A DNA stretch of 56,540 nucleotides from Bacillus sp. AFS073361. GTDB lineage: Bacteria > Bacillota > Bacilli > Bacillales > Cytobacillaceae. The stretch is from contig NZ_NUZU01000004.1 of NCBI RefSeq assembly GCF_002567005.1, positions 290,562 to 347,101 of the forward strand. Reading direction: 5' to 3'. The notes under the pieces are model-generated. The model saw nothing but the letters and a program-made list of their open reading frames with translations. It did not search any database and was not told where the DNA came from. The translations under genes and the position numbers were made by a program. Below are positions 8,937-17,578 of the stretch, piece after piece (position 1 is the stretch's first letter; each line of letters starts with the position of its first letter).

Positions 8937-8965
8937 ATTGTACATTATTTTAAAATAATTTGCAA
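8937..8965 (-). promoter_or_regulatory. Sigma-A promoter of the liv operon
   Basis: On the minus strand TTGCAA and TACAAT are separated by exactly 17 bases, close to the vegetative consensus. The predicted start lies near 8930, about 110 bases before the livJ ATG. Confidence 0.65.
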
Positions 8966-9095
8966 TATGGTAAAAATACTGTTTTATCTGAACAAACTCT
9001 TTATTTCACTAAAGTTGAAAAGGATTTGCTTTTATTCAGTGGAAAAGTACTGTTTTTCAAATATTTTAGTTGAATACGTTTCCCTATTTACAATA
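8966..9095. other. AT-rich spacer between livJ promoter and niaP terminator
   Basis: No coding frame with a ribosome site was found. The region upstream of livJ (8822-9139) holds only the liv promoter, the CodY-like box and the niaP terminator. Confidence 0.5.
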
Positions 9096-9128
9096 AAAGA
9101 TAGAGACTCCAAATTAAGGAATCTCTAT
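9096..9128 (-). terminator. Terminator of niaP
   Basis: TAGAGACTCC (9101-9110) and GGAATCTCTA (9118-9127) form a stem with one mismatch. On the minus strand it is followed by TCTTTTATTG. Confidence 0.7.
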
Positions 9129-9139
9129 AGCTAAAATTA

Positions 9140-10345
9140 TTATACTAATTCTTTTCTTTTCGTTTCTTTTCCCAAAAAGAGGACCGAAAGAGCACCAATA
9201 AGGACGGCGATACAGAAAATCGTGAAGATGGTTGATATCGACACGTTTTTTGTCACCAGCGACCCAACCAATAATGGCCCTAGAACCCCGCCAATCCGAC
9301 CAAACGAAGCAGCCATCCCTGTACCCGTTCCACGAATGATCGTTGGGTACTGTTCTGGTGAATAGGCATAAAGTCCGCCCCAGGCTCCAAGATTAAAAAA
9401 TGATAATAGGATTCCTGCTGTCAGCAATTGGGCGGTGGAATCTGCCGTTCCAAAAAAATAGGCGCTGACTGCTGTTCCGAGTAAATAAACGACTAAGACA
9501 AATTTCCGCCCCAATTTTTCGATAAACCATGCGGCTGTGAAGTAACCTGGCAGCTGTGCCAAGGTCATTATTAACACATATTCAAAGCTTTTTACTAAGC
9601 TAAAGCCCTTCATCCCCATCACACTTGGGAGCCATAGGAACATCCCATAATAGGAAAAGACGACGCAAAACCAGACAATCCACAGCATCGCAGTCTGACG
9701 GCGATATTCCTTCGACCATAATTTTGCAAAGCTTTGAAATGCTGAGATTCTTTCGCTCTTCTTTAATGCCGTAAAGCGTGGCGAGTCAGGTAATCCCATT
9801 CGTAAATATAAGGCATACAAAGCAGGGATAGCACTGATAATTAAAGCAATCTGCCAGCCATATTTGGGGATGATAAAGTAGGAAATAAGGGCGGATACTA
9901 ACCATCCTCCTGCCCAAAAACTCTCCAGCAGGACAACCACTCTGCCGCGTTTTTCAGCAGGGACACTTTCTGATACCAAGGTCGAGGCAACCGGTAGTTC
10001 CCCCCCAAGACCTGCGCCAATGAAAAATCTTAGTGCTAAAAAGGCTCCTAGTGTGGTTGTAAGGGCGGAAAGACCGCTCCCGATAGAAAATAATAATAAG
10101 GTGATGATAAATACATTTTTTCGGCCAATTTTATCTGCCATTAGGCCAAAAACAAGGGCACCAACGGCCATCCCGATTGAATTGATACTTCCAATCCAGC
10201 CCATCTGTCCAGGCGTTAGATTCCATTCTATTTTTAAGGCTGCGATGATGAATGAAAGCATGCCGACGTCCATGGCATCGAACATCCAGCCCATCCCGGC
10301 GATACCTAGCAATTTCCGGCCCGATATTTCCTTTTTGTTGTTCAT
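9140..10345 (-). CDS. niaP: NiaP-type niacin MFS transporter
   Basis: This is a 401-residue major facilitator protein with about twelve hydrophobic helices. It closely resembles B. subtilis NiaP (YceI): the N-terminal GRKLLGIAGMGWMFDAMDVG, the loop GLMADKIGRKN and the PESVPAEKRGR-like segment after helix 4 are family hallmarks. Its role would be uptake of nicotinic acid for NAD synthesis. The frame is open to 10462, but the ATG at 10345 follows AGGGGGATC and gives the family start. The gene stands alone, with an operator-like repeat in its promoter. The symbol rests on remembered similarity; related MFS members carry aromatic acids. Confidence 0.82.
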   Translation of the reverse strand: MNNKKEISGRKLLGIAGMGWMFDAMDVGMLSFIIAALKIEWNLTPGQMGWIGSINSIGMAVGALVFGLMADKIGRKNVFIITLLLFSIGSGLSALTTTLGAFLALRFFIGAGLGGELPVASTLVSESVPAEKRGRVVVLLESFWAGGWLVSALISYFIIPKYGWQIALIISAIPALYALYLRMGLPDSPRFTALKKSERISAFQSFAKLWSKEYRRQTAMLWIVWFCVVFSYYGMFLWLPSVMGMKGFSLVKSFEYVLIMTLAQLPGYFTAAWFIEKLGRKFVLVVYLLGTAVSAYFFGTADSTAQLLTAGILLSFFNLGAWGGLYAYSPEQYPTIIRGTGTGMAASFGRIGGVLGPLLVGSLVTKNVSISTIFTIFCIAVLIGALSVLFLGKETKRKELV

Positions 10346-10433
10346 GTCGATCCCCCTAAATTCGTAGCCATTTTTAACATTATTCCCTATATTTCTTAAG
10401 ATTAGGTACAGAATAATTCTATTAATCATTAGT

Positions 10434-10462
10434 ATTCTATCAGGTGTCTTTACAGTTGTCAT
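10434..10462 (-). promoter_or_regulatory. niaP promoter with operator-like repeat in the spacer
   Basis: On the minus strand ATGACA and TAGAAT are 17 bases apart. The repeat CAGGTGTC-TTTA-CAGTTGTC (plus strand, 10441-10460, single T between the quoted units counted as part of the spacer) fills the spacer and touches both hexamers. This is where the nicotinate-sensing repressor NiaR would be expected to bind; the assignment is inference. Confidence 0.5.
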
Positions 10463-10585
10463 TATTTATTGTCGTTTTTTGATAGAGGGTTTTGGGATTT
10501 TATTAGGAAGGGATATGAAATGGGGGGCATCAACCATTTATTCAAATAAACAGTCTCTACAGGCAATGAAAGCTATATAGAGCAC

Positions 10586-10612
10586 AAAAAAGAGACTGGT
10601 CCCCCAGTCTCC
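10586..10612 (-). terminator. Terminator of the ABC exporter operon
   Basis: GAGACTGG (10592-10599) pairs with CCAGTCTC (10604-10611), and on the minus strand the stem is followed by TTTTTTG. Confidence 0.85.
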
Positions 10613-10615
10613 ACC

Positions 10616-12469
10616 TCATTCTAAATCCGCTTCCACATTTTTGAATTGATTATAAAACATACTATAATATTTACCTTTTCGGCTCATTAATTCCTCATGA
10701 TTACCGTTCTCGATGATTTCCCCGTGGTCGATGACCATGATGGTATCAGCACCTTGAATCGTGTTGAGGCGATGGGCAATGATGAAACTGGTCCTGTTCT
10801 CCATCAAGGATAGCAAGGCCTCTTGAATATGTAACTCGGTTCGCGTATCAATGCTGCTCGTTGCCTCATCCAAGATAAGCAAAGCAGGCTTCGCCAGGAT
10901 TACTCTGGCTATCGCTAACAGCTGCCGCTGCCCTTGACTTAAATTGCCGCCATTTTCGGTTAAGACCGTTTCGTATTGATTAGGCAGCCGCTTAATAAAC
11001 GTGTCGGCATTTGCCATCATCGCCGCACGCTCGACCTCATCGTCAGTGGCCTGGGCATTTCCATACTTGATGTTTTCCTTGATGGTTCCTGAGAATAAGT
11101 ACGTATCCTGGAGAACAAATCCAAAGCATCTCCGCAAACTATCACGAGTGTACTCACGAATATCATGACCATCAAGCAGAATGCGGCCGCCGGTCACATC
11201 ATAAAATCTCGTCAGCAGGTTTACGATCGTTGTTTTTCCCGCACCAGTTGGACCAACCAGGGCGGTACTGCTGCCGATATCCGCTTCAAAGCTGACATTT
11301 TTTAAAATGGGAACATCCGGCCGGTACCCAAAACTAACATTTTCAAAAACAACATGTCCGCTTGGATTTTCCAAACGAATGGCCTGTGGATGGTCGAGCG
11401 GTTCCTCTTGTTCATCAATGATTTCAAAGACACGCTCTGCCCCGGCAACACCGGACTGAAGGATGTTGAAAATGTTTGCCAAATCATTTAACGGTCGGAC
11501 GAATTGCCTCGAGTAGGTTATGAAACTGGCAATCGCCCCAATCGTGATGATGCTTTTCACCGCTAGGATTCCGCCTACCACAGCGACAACGGCAAAGCCT
11601 AGGTTATTAATTACGTTCATGATTGGCATCAAAAACCCAGACCAGATTTGCGCCTTAAGGCCGACCTCACGCAGTTTCGTATTGACCAGCTCGAACTCTT
11701 CGATGACCTTTCCCTCATGATTAAAAGCTTTAACAATTTCAATTCCAGAAATGGTTTCCTCAATATGTCCATTTAATTTTCCCAGCTGGATCTGCTGATC
11801 TTTAAAAAAGACACTGGTCCGTTTCGCAATCGTCCTCGTCAATAAAAAGACAAGTGGTACAGTGATTAAGCTGGCCAGCGTTAATAACGGGCTAATAAAG
11901 AGCATCAATATTAATGACCCGGTAATGATGACCAATCCAGACATTAATTGCGTCGTCGATTGAGAGATGGTGTTACTCACATTATCCACATCGTTGGAAA
12001 GCCTGCTCATTAACTCTCCGTGTGAACGAGCATCGAAAAACGATACCGGCAATCTTTGTAACTTTTTAAAAAGAGCATCTCTTAAGCGTTTGACAATCCG
12101 CTGCGATACACCTGCCATCAGCCAGCCTTGTAAAAAAGTAAGCAGACTGTCGATCACATAGACAGCGATCAAAATGACAATCATCACCTCAAGAAAGCTA
12201 AAATCAACTTTGCCGCCCTGACTGCTCATTGCATCAATTGCTTTCCCAATCAGGAAGGGGGCGAGCAGCATCAATGCGGAATCGACCACGATAAAAATAA
12301 AAATGACCGAAAGCATTTTTCGTTCTTCGCCGAAGTATGCCCACAGTCTTTTAAGTGTGCCTTTAAAGTTCTTCGGCTTCACAACTGGCCCGCGGCGATG
12401 GGCACCGCCAAATCCACCTGGTCTCATCGGCGGCGGGGTGGAGGCGGCCTGTACGTTTTCCTTTGACAT
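10616..12469 (-). CDS. ABC exporter half-transporter, subunit 2 (YfiC-like)
   Basis: This 617-residue type-IV ABC half-exporter has a Pro/Gly-rich N-terminal extension (MRPGGFGGAHRRG), six predicted membrane helices (about 50-340) and a C-terminal nucleotide-binding domain. Walker A is GPTGAGKTT, the signature is the altered LSQGQRQ, Walker B is LLILDEATSSID with the catalytic Glu, and the switch His is in IAHRLNTI. It is predicted to pair with the upstream gene as a heterodimer exporting drugs or lipids. Its ATG overlaps the upstream stop as TAATG. It resembles B. subtilis YfiC, but substrate and symbol are uncertain. Confidence 0.88.
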   Translation of the reverse strand: MSKENVQAASTPPPMRPGGFGGAHRRGPVVKPKNFKGTLKRLWAYFGEERKMLSVIFIFIVVDSALMLLAPFLIGKAIDAMSSQGGKVDFSFLEVMIVILIAVYVIDSLLTFLQGWLMAGVSQRIVKRLRDALFKKLQRLPVSFFDARSHGELMSRLSNDVDNVSNTISQSTTQLMSGLVIITGSLILMLFISPLLTLASLITVPLVFLLTRTIAKRTSVFFKDQQIQLGKLNGHIEETISGIEIVKAFNHEGKVIEEFELVNTKLREVGLKAQIWSGFLMPIMNVINNLGFAVVAVVGGILAVKSIITIGAIASFITYSRQFVRPLNDLANIFNILQSGVAGAERVFEIIDEQEEPLDHPQAIRLENPSGHVVFENVSFGYRPDVPILKNVSFEADIGSSTALVGPTGAGKTTIVNLLTRFYDVTGGRILLDGHDIREYTRDSLRRCFGFVLQDTYLFSGTIKENIKYGNAQATDDEVERAAMMANADTFIKRLPNQYETVLTENGGNLSQGQRQLLAIARVILAKPALLILDEATSSIDTRTELHIQEALLSLMENRTSFIIAHRLNTIQGADTIMVIDHGEIIENGNHEELMSRKGKYYSMFYNQFKNVEADLE

Positions 12470-14199
12470 TAAGGCGACACCTCCTTACCGACTTGTGATT
12501 GATAGATTTCCTTGTAGACGCGGCAATCCTTCAATAGATCCTGATGGGTTCCCACGCCAACTAGCTTGCCATGGTCGAGGACGACGATTTTATCGGCATC
12601 GATAATCGAAGTGATCCGCTGCGCAATCAACAAGCATGTGAGCCCCTTCGCATATTTCTTCAGGGCTTCCTTGATTTTTTCCTCTGTCGCGACGTCCACC
12701 GCACTTGTACTATCATCAAGTATCAATATTTCTGGTTTTTTCACTAACGCCCGGGCAATCGAAATCCGCTGCTTTTGTCCGCCTGAAAAATTAACGCCGC
12801 CTTGACCAATTCTCGTTTGGTAACCTTCCGGAGATCCCTCGATAAAGTCATGGGCCCCTGCGATGGTCGCGGCAGCTATTACTTCCGCGTCAGTTGCGTC
12901 TTCTTTCCCCCAGCGAATATTTTCTGCGACACTGCCCGTAAATAAAATATTCTTTTGCGGCACCATTGCAATTTTCTCTCGTAAAATCTTTGGGTCCACC
13001 CGTTTACTATCCACACCATTGACCTTAATCGTACCGCTCACAATATCATAAAAGCGGGGGATCAGTCCGACGAGCGTACTTTTCCCCGATCCGGTTGAAC
13101 CAATGATGCCAACCGTTTCTCCGGGAAGAATAGTGAGATTAATATTTTTTAAGACAGGATCGCCCACACCGCCTTCATAAGAAAAAGAAACATCCTCAAA
13201 TTCGATTCGTCCCTTTTCCGTAAAAGGTTCGTCTGCCCATTCCTTCCAAGTTGAGTGCTCCTCTTGCAAAAATATTTCATTGATTCTCCCAGCGGAGGCT
13301 TTGGCTCTAACAAACATATTAAAAACCATGGAAATCATCATCAGTGAAAATAAGATTTGTGTCATATAGTTGATAAAGGCAATAATATGTCCGACTTGAA
13401 TCTCACCAGTATCTACGCCGTTTCCGCCGATCCAAAGGACAGCAACAATACCAAGATTGACCGTTAACATAATCAGCGGACTAAAGGTGGCCATCAAGCG
13501 GTTTGCTGCGATTGATTGCCATTTATAGTCGTCATTCACCACTTTAAACTTGTCAACCTCGACATCAAACCGATTGAAGGCTTTCACCACCCTGACACCG
13601 GATAAGTACTCTCGCATCACACTGTTCACCCGGTCCAGCGCTTTTTGGACGCGAGAAAAGCGGGGAAAGCCTAATCGCAGGTTAAAAATAATTAACAAGG
13701 CAACAATCGGGACCACTACAGCCAGAACAACCGAGAGCTGCAAGTTTAACCGCGTCGCCATAATCAACCCGCCGATTGCGAGTAACGGAGCTTTCACGAA
13801 AATTCTCATTAACCCGTTGACAAACACCTGAACCTGAGTTACATCATTGGTCAGCCTTGTCACCAATGAGGCGCGGTCAAATTTATCAATATTTTTAAAT
13901 GAAAGCATTTGAATTTTTTTAAATAGGTCCGATCTTAACTGGGTCCCAAAGTTTTGAGAAACAATACTAGCCACCACGCTTCTAGTCGAAGCAGCCACAG
14001 CGCCGCCGGCTGTAATGAGCAGCATCACACCACCCATTTTCAACACATAATGAATATCCCTGTTAGCTACCCCTTCATCAATAATTTTCGCCATAATGGT
14101 GGGCTGCAATAAATCACTTAGGGCTTCCAACGTAAGAAATAGAACCGCTATGCTAAAAGATTTCCAGTATGTCTTTATGTATTTTGATAAAAATCCCAT
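12469..14199 (-). CDS. ABC exporter half-transporter, subunit 1 (YfiB-like)
   Basis: This 576-residue half-exporter has six membrane helices (about 10-310) and a nucleotide-binding domain with Walker A GSTGSGKST, canonical signature FSGGQKQR and Walker B ILILDDSTSAVD. The usual catalytic Glu is Asp, and the switch His is replaced by Gln (IAQRITSI). These changes mark the degenerate-site subunit of an asymmetric heterodimer. It is the first gene of the two-gene unit and translationally coupled to the next. Confidence 0.88.
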   Translation of the reverse strand: MGFLSKYIKTYWKSFSIAVLFLTLEALSDLLQPTIMAKIIDEGVANRDIHYVLKMGGVMLLITAGGAVAASTRSVVASIVSQNFGTQLRSDLFKKIQMLSFKNIDKFDRASLVTRLTNDVTQVQVFVNGLMRIFVKAPLLAIGGLIMATRLNLQLSVVLAVVVPIVALLIIFNLRLGFPRFSRVQKALDRVNSVMREYLSGVRVVKAFNRFDVEVDKFKVVNDDYKWQSIAANRLMATFSPLIMLTVNLGIVAVLWIGGNGVDTGEIQVGHIIAFINYMTQILFSLMMISMVFNMFVRAKASAGRINEIFLQEEHSTWKEWADEPFTEKGRIEFEDVSFSYEGGVGDPVLKNINLTILPGETVGIIGSTGSGKSTLVGLIPRFYDIVSGTIKVNGVDSKRVDPKILREKIAMVPQKNILFTGSVAENIRWGKEDATDAEVIAAATIAGAHDFIEGSPEGYQTRIGQGGVNFSGGQKQRISIARALVKKPEILILDDSTSAVDVATEEKIKEALKKYAKGLTCLLIAQRITSIIDADKIVVLDHGKLVGVGTHQDLLKDCRVYKEIYQSQVGKEVSP

Positions 14200-14300
14200 C
14201 CTATCACTCCAGCCTGTCGGAAATCCCTCTCTAGAGATATTATAAATTTTTTCCCATGATTAACCAACTAATTGACCTGCTATTTTCTTGGTATGCCCAT

Positions 14301-14333
14301 AAAAAAAGCGGTCCATTGATGAATGGACCACTT
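14301..14333 (-). terminator. Terminator of the ASCH gene
   Basis: GTGGTCCATTC and AATGGACCGC form a near-perfect stem on the minus strand and are followed by a run of seven T. Confidence 0.85.
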
Positions 14334-14344
14334 GTCTGATTTAT

Positions 14345-14695
14345 CTACTTTTGAACAGGGCTGAACTCATGCACCCAAACTCGCATTTGCGGCAGCCAAG
14401 GCATGCCAGGGTGATAGCTTAGGATCGACTGTTTATACTCTTCAACCGTCTCAAAGCCCTCGCGGCGGGCATCGTCATCTGTTAGTTCACCTAACGCTTG
14501 GGAATAAACGCGATCGACCACAAAATCACGGCCTTCTAGTGTCATGATTTCACCAGGGTCTGCATAGCGGCCATTACGGCGTGTCGCTGTTTTTTCACCC
14601 GCAAGAACTTTCTTCACATCGGCTTCCAGCGTTACTAAGCGATCGACCGAGCAAGTTTTTGGCGGCAGGGTATTGTTATCGTTTACAGTTGTCAT
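14345..14695 (-). CDS. ASCH-domain protein
   Basis: This small soluble protein of about 116 residues resembles the ASCH domain, a PUA-like RNA-binding fold. The core is VLAGEKTATRRNGRYADPGEIMTLEG followed by FVVDRVYSQALGELTDDDARREGFETVEEY (key residues: Lys-Thr-Arg-Arg, then Asp-Ala-Arg-x-Glu-Gly). The ATG at 14695 with AGGAGG upstream is preferred over 14716. The target RNA or nucleotide is unknown. It is a single-gene unit with its own terminator. Confidence 0.78.
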   Translation of the reverse strand: MTTVNDNNTLPPKTCSVDRLVTLEADVKKVLAGEKTATRRNGRYADPGEIMTLEGRDFVVDRVYSQALGELTDDDARREGFETVEEYKQSILSYHPGMPWLPQMRVWVHEFSPVQK

Positions 14696-14771
14696 TTTTT
14701 CTCCTCCTATTTCCAATTCATTTTTCTATATTAACACTATTGAGATGATTAAATCCAATTTTGAAAAGAAT

Positions 14772-16487
14772 TTAAACCACTTGCCCGCCTTTATCACGAT
14801 ATTTAAGAATGCCTTCAGCCGCACGGTAGGCTAATGCACCGACTGTATCGGTAGGATTATAACCGGAATTGTGCGGAAACGCAGTTGCCCCTACAACAAA
14901 CAAGTTATCATAATCCCACATTTGCAAATACTTATTTACTGCCGAGGTTGCAGGATCAGCCCCCATGATGACCCCGCCAGTATTGTGAGTGGATTGATAG
15001 GTCGTGATATCATATGGACCTAAATCCTTCATTGTATCAATATGATCTGCTCCCATTTCTTTGAGGACATCTGCACATTTCGAGGCAAGGAACTTGGCCA
15101 GATTTCGATCTTGATCTTCAAAATCAAAGGTGATGCGAATTAATGGATCTCCATAAGCATCTTTATAGGTTGGGTCAAGGTCCAGGTAATGGTGTTGAAA
15201 AGGCATGGAGGAACCTTGGGCACCTACGGATAAAAAGCGGTTCGCATATTTGACCGACTTCTCCTTGAATTCTTTTCCCCAGGTTGGTTTGCCGCCAGGA
15301 ACCGGGTTATTTTGAATCGGTCTCATGCCCGTTTGGCTGAGTGATACCATTCCGCCATGGATAAAATTAACCTTAGAGTGGTCAAAATTATCCCCATTAT
15401 AGTCATCCAAAACCATGCCAAGCGATCCTGCCCCTGCAAAGGTATTAAACTCCTTATCATCAAAAAAGCCAACCGCATTTCCTTTGATAACTTGATACGC
15501 ATAATTTTTCCCAATGACACCTTTGCCCGTTTGTGGATCATAAGCTTTACCTACATCCGACATTAATAATAGACGGATATTATTAAACACATAACTAGTC
15601 ATGACGACAATATCAGCCGGCTGCTCAATTTCCTCACCGGTGGTCACATCCGTGTACAAAACCCCCGTTACTTTATCGCCCTTTTTTAGGATTCTTCTGA
15701 CATTGGAATGGGTTCTTATTTCAAAATTGCCTGTTTTGTGGGCGACCGGAATAACGGTCACCACCGGATCTGCCTTTGCTCCATATTCGCATCCAAAGCG
15801 CTCGCAGTACCCGCAATATTGACAGGCTGCCCGAGACACTCCATCTGGATTTTTGTAGGATTCTGAAAGATTCGCAGACGGCATCATATACGGGTGCAAC
15901 TTCAACTTTTTCGCCGCTTCCTCAAACATCTTCAGCGGCGGCGACTTTTTCATTGGCGGCGTAGGATACTTATCCGACCGTTTACCAGCAAGCGGATTCT
16001 CTTCCCCGGAAATACCAGTCAGTTTTTCAAATTTATCATAATAGGGTTCTAGTTCATCATAGGTAATGCCCCAATCCTGGATGGTCATCCCGGCTGGAAT
16101 TTTATTTTTCCCATACCTTTCGACTGTTTTGCTATAGATTTCAAAATCGTAGGGCAAGAAGCGGAAAGTCTGTCCGTTCCAGTGGACTCCCGAACCTCCT
16201 AGACCATCGCCAAGCAAAAACGAACCGTACTGCCGCATCGGCAAGGCACGAATTCTTTCATTTCCTCGGAAAGTAATCGTTTCTTTCGATAGATCTTGCA
16301 TCATTCCATATCGTAATGCATAACGAAGTTCGTCATGAACCATAAAGTAATCTTCCGTTTTGCGTTCCTTACCTCTTTCCAAACCAACGACTTTCAGTCC
16401 CTTTTTGGTCAGTTCAGAAGCAATGATGCCACCTGCCCAACCTACACCAACAATCACTACATCGACTTTCGGTAATTTCCTTGCCAT
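14772..16487 (-). CDS. GMC-family FAD dehydrogenase (gluconate dehydrogenase-like large subunit)
   Basis: This 571-residue flavoprotein starts with the Rossmann FAD motif VGVGWAGG (residues about 14-21) and ends with the GMC C-terminal block: HNTGG...G, then NLFVVGATAFPHNSGYNPT, including the catalytic-base His region and the Asn partner. A cysteine cluster C-x2-C-x2-C-x4-C sits mid-chain (CQYCGYCERFGC), suggesting a metal or Fe-S site as in membrane sugar dehydrogenases. It has no signal peptide and would hitch-hike through Tat with the small subunit encoded upstream. The ATG at 16487 has AGGTGG upstream. The substrate is unknown; sugar acids or polyols are plausible. Confidence 0.83.
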   Translation of the reverse strand: MARKLPKVDVVIVGVGWAGGIIASELTKKGLKVVGLERGKERKTEDYFMVHDELRYALRYGMMQDLSKETITFRGNERIRALPMRQYGSFLLGDGLGGSGVHWNGQTFRFLPYDFEIYSKTVERYGKNKIPAGMTIQDWGITYDELEPYYDKFEKLTGISGEENPLAGKRSDKYPTPPMKKSPPLKMFEEAAKKLKLHPYMMPSANLSESYKNPDGVSRAACQYCGYCERFGCEYGAKADPVVTVIPVAHKTGNFEIRTHSNVRRILKKGDKVTGVLYTDVTTGEEIEQPADIVVMTSYVFNNIRLLLMSDVGKAYDPQTGKGVIGKNYAYQVIKGNAVGFFDDKEFNTFAGAGSLGMVLDDYNGDNFDHSKVNFIHGGMVSLSQTGMRPIQNNPVPGGKPTWGKEFKEKSVKYANRFLSVGAQGSSMPFQHHYLDLDPTYKDAYGDPLIRITFDFEDQDRNLAKFLASKCADVLKEMGADHIDTMKDLGPYDITTYQSTHNTGGVIMGADPATSAVNKYLQMWDYDNLFVVGATAFPHNSGYNPTDTVGALAYRAAEGILKYRDKGGQVV

Positions 16488-16516
16488 CGCTGCCACCTGC
16501 CTCTTCTTAGTTAGCT

Positions 16517-16562
16517 ACCGCTTTTCTTAGTGTCTAGCTCTAAACGTGCGCTGCCGCTTTTC
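16517..16562 (-). repeat. Two truncated tandem copies of intergenic repeat (E2 derivatives)
   Basis: On the minus strand a 32-bp mini-element (16531-16562) contains only head and tail: GAAAAGCGGCAGCGC, then TTTAGAGCTAGACA. It is followed by CTAA and another head GAAAAGCGGT (near 16517-16526) that decays. The full interior is missing from both. Confidence 0.65.
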
Positions 16563-16566
16563 TTAG

Positions 16567-16712
16567 TGTCTAGCTCCAGCGCCCAGCGGCTAGTGTCCTT
16601 CGCTCTCCGCCCTACGATAAGTCAACATCGAATCGCTACGCTCTTCGTGTTTCCTTTATCTCGGTTGGAGTGCTCCAGGCCATACGCCGCTAAACGGGCG
16701 CTGCCGCTTTTC
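16567..16712 (-). repeat. Structured intergenic repeat, copy E2
   Basis: This is a 146-bp element read on the minus strand, from GAAAAGCGGCAGCGCC to GGCGCTGGAGCTAGACA. It starts at the very next base after the stop of the small-subunit gene and lies inside the two-gene dehydrogenase operon. CTAA precedes the head and also follows the tail. The interior is closely similar to E3 and different from E1. Confidence 0.85.
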
Positions 16713-17453
16713 TTAGTGATTTAAATGATTTTTTAAGCTTTGTGGATTTATTTTTTTAAAGTCTTTTTCAATAATATCTGTGTAAGCCATTTGGCTGCCT
16801 GGATAGTTCCGCATTTTCCAGCCATTCATATTTTTATTTCCTCCATAGAGCGGGTCACTATAGGCTCCTTCAAGCGTTGCGCTCCTAAGTAATTGGAAGA
16901 ATCCACTTGAAGAAATGGTGGTCAAATTCACCTTATCTTGTTCAAAATCACTCAGAATGGCGTCCTGTTCTTCCCCTTTTAGTTCCGTGAATTTTTTCTT
17001 ATGGACCGCCATACTGTGATTTTGAAGTTCCCTTAGTCCAATATCAAAAATATCCCTGCGCCTTAAGCGGCCTTGATATCCTTGGACTTTTTCTCCTTTA
17101 TAAAAAGGAGCCTGCATATATTCCCGAGCATTAAAGCCCCAATCACCAGCTAACTGGTGGTCAATGAAAAAAGCTACCCCAAGGGCTTTCGCACCCGGTC
17201 CGGACTCATCCTCAGGAAAAATCCGTTCCGTTGCAGCCTCGGTTAGTTGATATTGTTCAGGTGTAAAATACATCAGTGCCTGATTGAAATTTTCTGCCTC
17301 AGGCGGTGGTGCTTTCTGTTGTTTATCATTATTTCGAGGGATGAGACTGCCCAATACACCACCAACAGCTAGACCGCCAACAGTGAAGCCTGTATTACGT
17401 AAAAACTTCCTTCTTGATAAAGTTTCAGGATTCTGTTTGTGTTCTTCAGCCAT
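16713..17453 (-). CDS. Gluconate 2-dehydrogenase subunit 3 family protein
   Basis: This 246-residue predicted small subunit carries a Tat signal at the N-terminus: SRRKFLRNTG followed by a Gly/Val/Leu-rich core and a cut before the charged NNDKQQ region. The mature part matches the subunit-3 family (YFTPEQYQLTEAATERIFPEDE, key Thr-x-x-Glu-x-Ile-x-Pro). It would escort the folded flavoprotein across the membrane. The ATG at 17453 follows GGAGGT and is preferred over 17489. No cytochrome c subunit lies beside the pair. Confidence 0.83.
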   Translation of the reverse strand: MAEEHKQNPETLSRRKFLRNTGFTVGGLAVGGVLGSLIPRNNDKQQKAPPPEAENFNQALMYFTPEQYQLTEAATERIFPEDESGPGAKALGVAFFIDHQLAGDWGFNAREYMQAPFYKGEKVQGYQGRLRRRDIFDIGLRELQNHSMAVHKKKFTELKGEEQDAILSDFEQDKVNLTTISSSGFFQLLRSATLEGAYSDPLYGGNKNMNGWKMRNYPGSQMAYTDIIEKDFKKINPQSLKNHLNH

Positions 17454-17578
17454 TTTTAAACCTCCATGATTTTTCGACATTATTCTCAATCAACTAATTT
17501 TAATATGTTCCCAAAATAATCCACTAATACTTAGAAATAGCAGCGGAGAGAATAATTTTAAAAAAAGGAGGCATTTTT

